This document shows, piece after piece, positions 4,175 through 6,333 of a stretch of 6,333 bases of DNA. Position numbers and translations under genes: made by a program. The DNA is from Chryseobacterium gleum. GTDB lineage: Bacteria > Bacteroidota > Bacteroidia > Flavobacteriales_D > Crocinitomicaceae. The stretch lies in contig CAMCQL010000116.1 of NCBI GenBank assembly GCA_945877005.1, positions 1 through 6,333 of the forward strand. Direction: 5' to 3'. Each line of letters starts with the position of its first letter. The first letter of the stretch is position 1. A model generated the notes under the pieces. It worked only from the letters and a program-made list of their open reading frames with translations. It had not been told where the DNA came from and did not search any database.

Positions 4175-6333
4175 ATGATACGATTTTTTACGCTTTTCTT
4201 TGCTTTTACGCTTGTTTTTGTTTGTAACAGTCAAGAAGATTCGATTAAAGCATGTGCTTTACCAGAAAAGAAAATTCAAAAAATAATCAATAAAGCAAAT
4301 GAAATTCCTGTAGCTTCTGAAAAAGTACAGTTATTCTTAGAGGCAATTGAAAAATCTCCAACTACTGTAGGTCCTTATTTGGCATTTGGAGCATATGCTT
4401 TCGATGATGCTATGTTGATGTATCAAAAAGGAACACCTAATGCAATAAAATCTGCTGATCGTTCATTGGTAAAAGCTGAAGAAATGTTGTTGAAAGGCTA
4501 TCGTATTTGCAATAAGTACCATGCCGATCTTTCGTATTATCTTGGTGTTATCTACTATTATCAGAAAAAAAACATAGAATCATTGAAGTTTTTTAAAGAA
4601 TTTCAAAATTTTGAAAGTAAAGAAGTAGCGCGTTATTCTAAAGATCACGACAAACGTCTTGTAGATGTGAATGATATCGTAGTTGAATTAGAGGAAGAAG
4701 CGGCGTTATTTAATAATCCTGTACCATTTAATCCAAAAGTTGTTCAAAACGTCAGTTCTAGTTTTGATGAATATTTCCCAATGATTTCACCTGATAATGA
4801 GTTGATGTTTTTTACGCGTAAATATTTAAAAACACTTCCTAATAATGCTCAAAAATATGTTGAAGATTATACTTTTTCTCATAGAGCATCGGTGAATGAA
4901 TTGTTTGATACAGGTATTGCATTTGACAAACCATTTAATGATGGTTATTTTGATAGTTACGGATCTTCTGCAATGTCTGTAGATAATAAGGAAATGATAT
5001 TATGTGCTTGTAAAGACATATTTACACATGGACAAAAATATAGAAATTGCGACTTGTATGTTACACGATTTGAACGAACTGGAAAAGGAGGAAATGATTT
5101 TAAATGGACACCACTTGAAAATTTAGGATCTAATATTAATTCTGATGATGGATGGGAAGCACAACCAACGTTGTCGCCAGATGGAAATATGTTAATTTAC
5201 GCAGTAAATGGAGCAGAAACTCAAGATAATGATTTATATGTTTCTTACAGAGATGGGGATGGAAAATGGGGACCATCGACCCCTATAGTGGAATTAAATA
5301 CAGAAGGTAAGGATAAAAGTCCATTTTTGCATCAAGATTCTGAAACTTTGTATTTTGTTTCTTCATGTTCTGACACACGAAAAGGAGTGGGAGGAACTGA
5401 TATTTTTTATTCGAGAAAAGAAGGGGATAAATGGTCGAAACCAAAAAATTTAGGTTTTCCCATTAATACCAAAGAAGATGAAATTGGATTATTTGTTTCA
5501 ACGGATGGGAAACTTGCTTACTATTCTTCGAAACAGGGAGAAAATTGGGATATTTTTTCGTTCGATTTATACCGTGAAGCAAGACCACATGCTGTTGCGT
5601 TAGTAAAAGGCGAATTGAAGGATAATCTTGGTAATCCAGTGAGTGATGCAACGATTGAGGTTGCCTATGGTACGTCTGGAAAAACAGAGAAAATTAAAAT
5701 TAATGGTCACGACGGTAAATATGCAGCAATTGTAAAAGTGGAAGAAGCCCAAGACATTGTTGTAACTGTTAAAAAAGAAGGTCATTCCTTTGATTCAAAA
5801 TTAATCACAAAAGAAGAAGTTCAAAAAGTCAAAGAATTTGTGAAAGGAAATGACACACTTTATGCATTTAAGAAACGAGAAGAACACGAAATTAATTCTT
5901 TGAAACACAATAAAGATTTAGTAATTCAATCCCATAAATCTTCTGTCGAACAACCGAAAGAGAGCAGTTCTGATGCACAAATAGTAAAAGAGAAAGAAGT
6001 ACAGATTGAGAATGATTTTATAGATGGAAAACCTTTAAATTCATTAGTTATTGGCAATACTAATTTAAGCGTTACTCCGATTAAAGTTGGGATGACCTAT
6101 ACGATAAATGATATTTTGTTTGCCTCCAATTCATTCGAATTGAATGATAAGTCTAAATTTATAATTACCCAATTTTCAAAATTTTTACTCGAGAATAAAG
6201 GAATGGAAATTGTAATTCAAGGTCATACAGATAATGTTGGTGATGCAAAGAAAAATGAATTGTTATCGCAGCAACGTGCAGACGCAGTAATGAATTATTT
6301 AATTCAACTCGGAATTTCTTCGTCAAGAATGAA
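4175..6333 (+). CDS. PorE-like exported OmpA-family protein with TPR, beta-propeller and CRD regions (3' end cut off)
   Basis: The frame is open from the ATG at 4175 to the window end, giving 719 codons without a stop. The start is followed by a signal peptide, MIRFFTLFFAFTLVFVCNS, probably cut near residue 19. Cys17 is preceded by Val-Phe-Val, a poor lipobox, so lipid anchoring is uncertain. Residues about 30-160 are helical and TPR-like. Five propeller motifs follow: SPDNELMFF (205), SVDNKEMIL (268), SPDGNMLIY (334), HQDSETLYF (386) and STDGKLAYY (442). Residues 473 to about 545 form a carboxypeptidase-regulatory-like domain (KGELKDNLGNPVSDATIEV). A charged linker then leads to an OmpA C-terminal domain from about residue 643, with GHTDNVG (683-689) and LSQQRAD (697-703). 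Asp686 and Arg701 are the expected peptidoglycan-binding residues. About 25-40 residues are likely missing. This order matches PorE (PG1058) of the type IX secretion system, an outer-membrane-associated peptidoglycan binder. Paralogues with the same layout are common in Bacteroidota, so no symbol is given. Confidence 0.93.
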   Translation, partial: MIRFFTLFFAFTLVFVCNSQEDSIKACALPEKKIQKIINKANEIPVASEKVQLFLEAIEKSPTTVGPYLAFGAYAFDDAMLMYQKGTPNAIKSADRSLVKAEEMLLKGYRICNKYHADLSYYLGVIYYYQKKNIESLKFFKEFQNFESKEVARYSKDHDKRLVDVNDIVVELEEEAALFNNPVPFNPKVVQNVSSSFDEYFPMISPDNELMFFTRKYLKTLPNNAQKYVEDYTFSHRASVNELFDTGIAFDKPFNDGYFDSYGSSAMSVDNKEMILCACKDIFTHGQKYRNCDLYVTRFERTGKGGNDFKWTPLENLGSNINSDDGWEAQPTLSPDGNMLIYAVNGAETQDNDLYVSYRDGDGKWGPSTPIVELNTEGKDKSPFLHQDSETLYFVSSCSDTRKGVGGTDIFYSRKEGDKWSKPKNLGFPINTKEDEIGLFVSTDGKLAYYSSKQGENWDIFSFDLYREARPHAVALVKGELKDNLGNPVSDATIEVAYGTSGKTEKIKINGHDGKYAAIVKVEEAQDIVVTVKKEGHSFDSKLITKEEVQKVKEFVKGNDTLYAFKKREEHEINSLKHNKDLVIQSHKSSVEQPKESSSDAQIVKEKEVQIENDFIDGKPLNSLVIGNTNLSVTPIKVGMTYTINDILFASNSFELNDKSKFIITQFSKFLLENKGMEIVIQGHTDNVGDAKKNELLSQQRADAVMNYLIQLGISSSRM

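Noticed and set aside
4211..4231. Lipoprotein signal with Cys17 as the lipidated residue
   Set aside because: The residues before the cysteine are Val-Phe-Val. This lacks the small residue expected at -1 of a lipobox, so only a general signal peptide is claimed.
5463..5785. Two overlapping minus-strand open frames inside the OmpA-family gene
   Set aside because: They are short, overlap each other and lie opposite clear domain-coding sequence on the + strand.
1..6333. A novel defence, mobile or CRISPR-type system
   Set aside because: I see no repeats with spacers, transposase, integrase, toxin-antitoxin pair, reverse transcriptase or nuclease genes. The window reads as ordinary chromosomal genes.

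Overview
The window looks like a piece of an AT-rich Bacteroidota chromosome, most likely class Flavobacteriia or a near relative. Three things support this. The Lon protease has the acidic N-terminal extension I associate with flavobacterial Lon. There is a large protein with the TPR, beta-propeller, carboxypeptidase-regulatory and OmpA-like layout typical of this phylum. Start codons are preceded by A-rich stretches rather than Shine-Dalgarno sequences. The lineage call rests on recalled family features, not on a database search. All supported genes are on the + strand and no gene-free stretch exceeds 300 bases.

Layout. Positions 1-958 hold a tight three-gene cluster: the 3' end of an unrecognised gene (1-300), a DUF493/YbeD-type small protein (303-569) and a small single-pass membrane protein with a FlgD-like or secretion-CTD-like beta domain (566-958). 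The first pair is separated by 2 nt and the second pair overlaps by 4 nt (ATGA), so co-transcription and translational coupling are likely. A 91-nt gap with several inverted repeats leads to trxA (1050-1367), which ends in a strong intrinsic terminator (1381-1419).

A 276-nt intergenic region then leads to lon (1644-4094), a complete LonA-type ATP-dependent protease with all catalytic motifs. Its leader has possible promoter elements, a pair of interleaved inverted repeats that could form a pseudoknot-like fold, and an ATGACAAA tandem repeat just before the start codon. After an 80-nt gap, a long gene (4175 to the window end, incomplete) encodes an exported protein with a TPR-like region, five propeller motifs, a carboxypeptidase-regulatory-like domain and an OmpA-type peptidoglycan-binding domain. 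This matches the layout of PorE (PG1058) of the type IX secretion system and its many paralogues.

Functionally, trxA (thiol-disulfide reduction) and lon (protein quality control) are housekeeping genes, while the last gene is a cell-envelope component. The terminator after trxA and the intergenic gaps suggest separate transcription units rather than one pathway. I found no mobile element, CRISPR array, tRNA, rRNA or clearly new multi-gene system. The most unusual items are the small tethered beta-domain protein and the structured lon leader.
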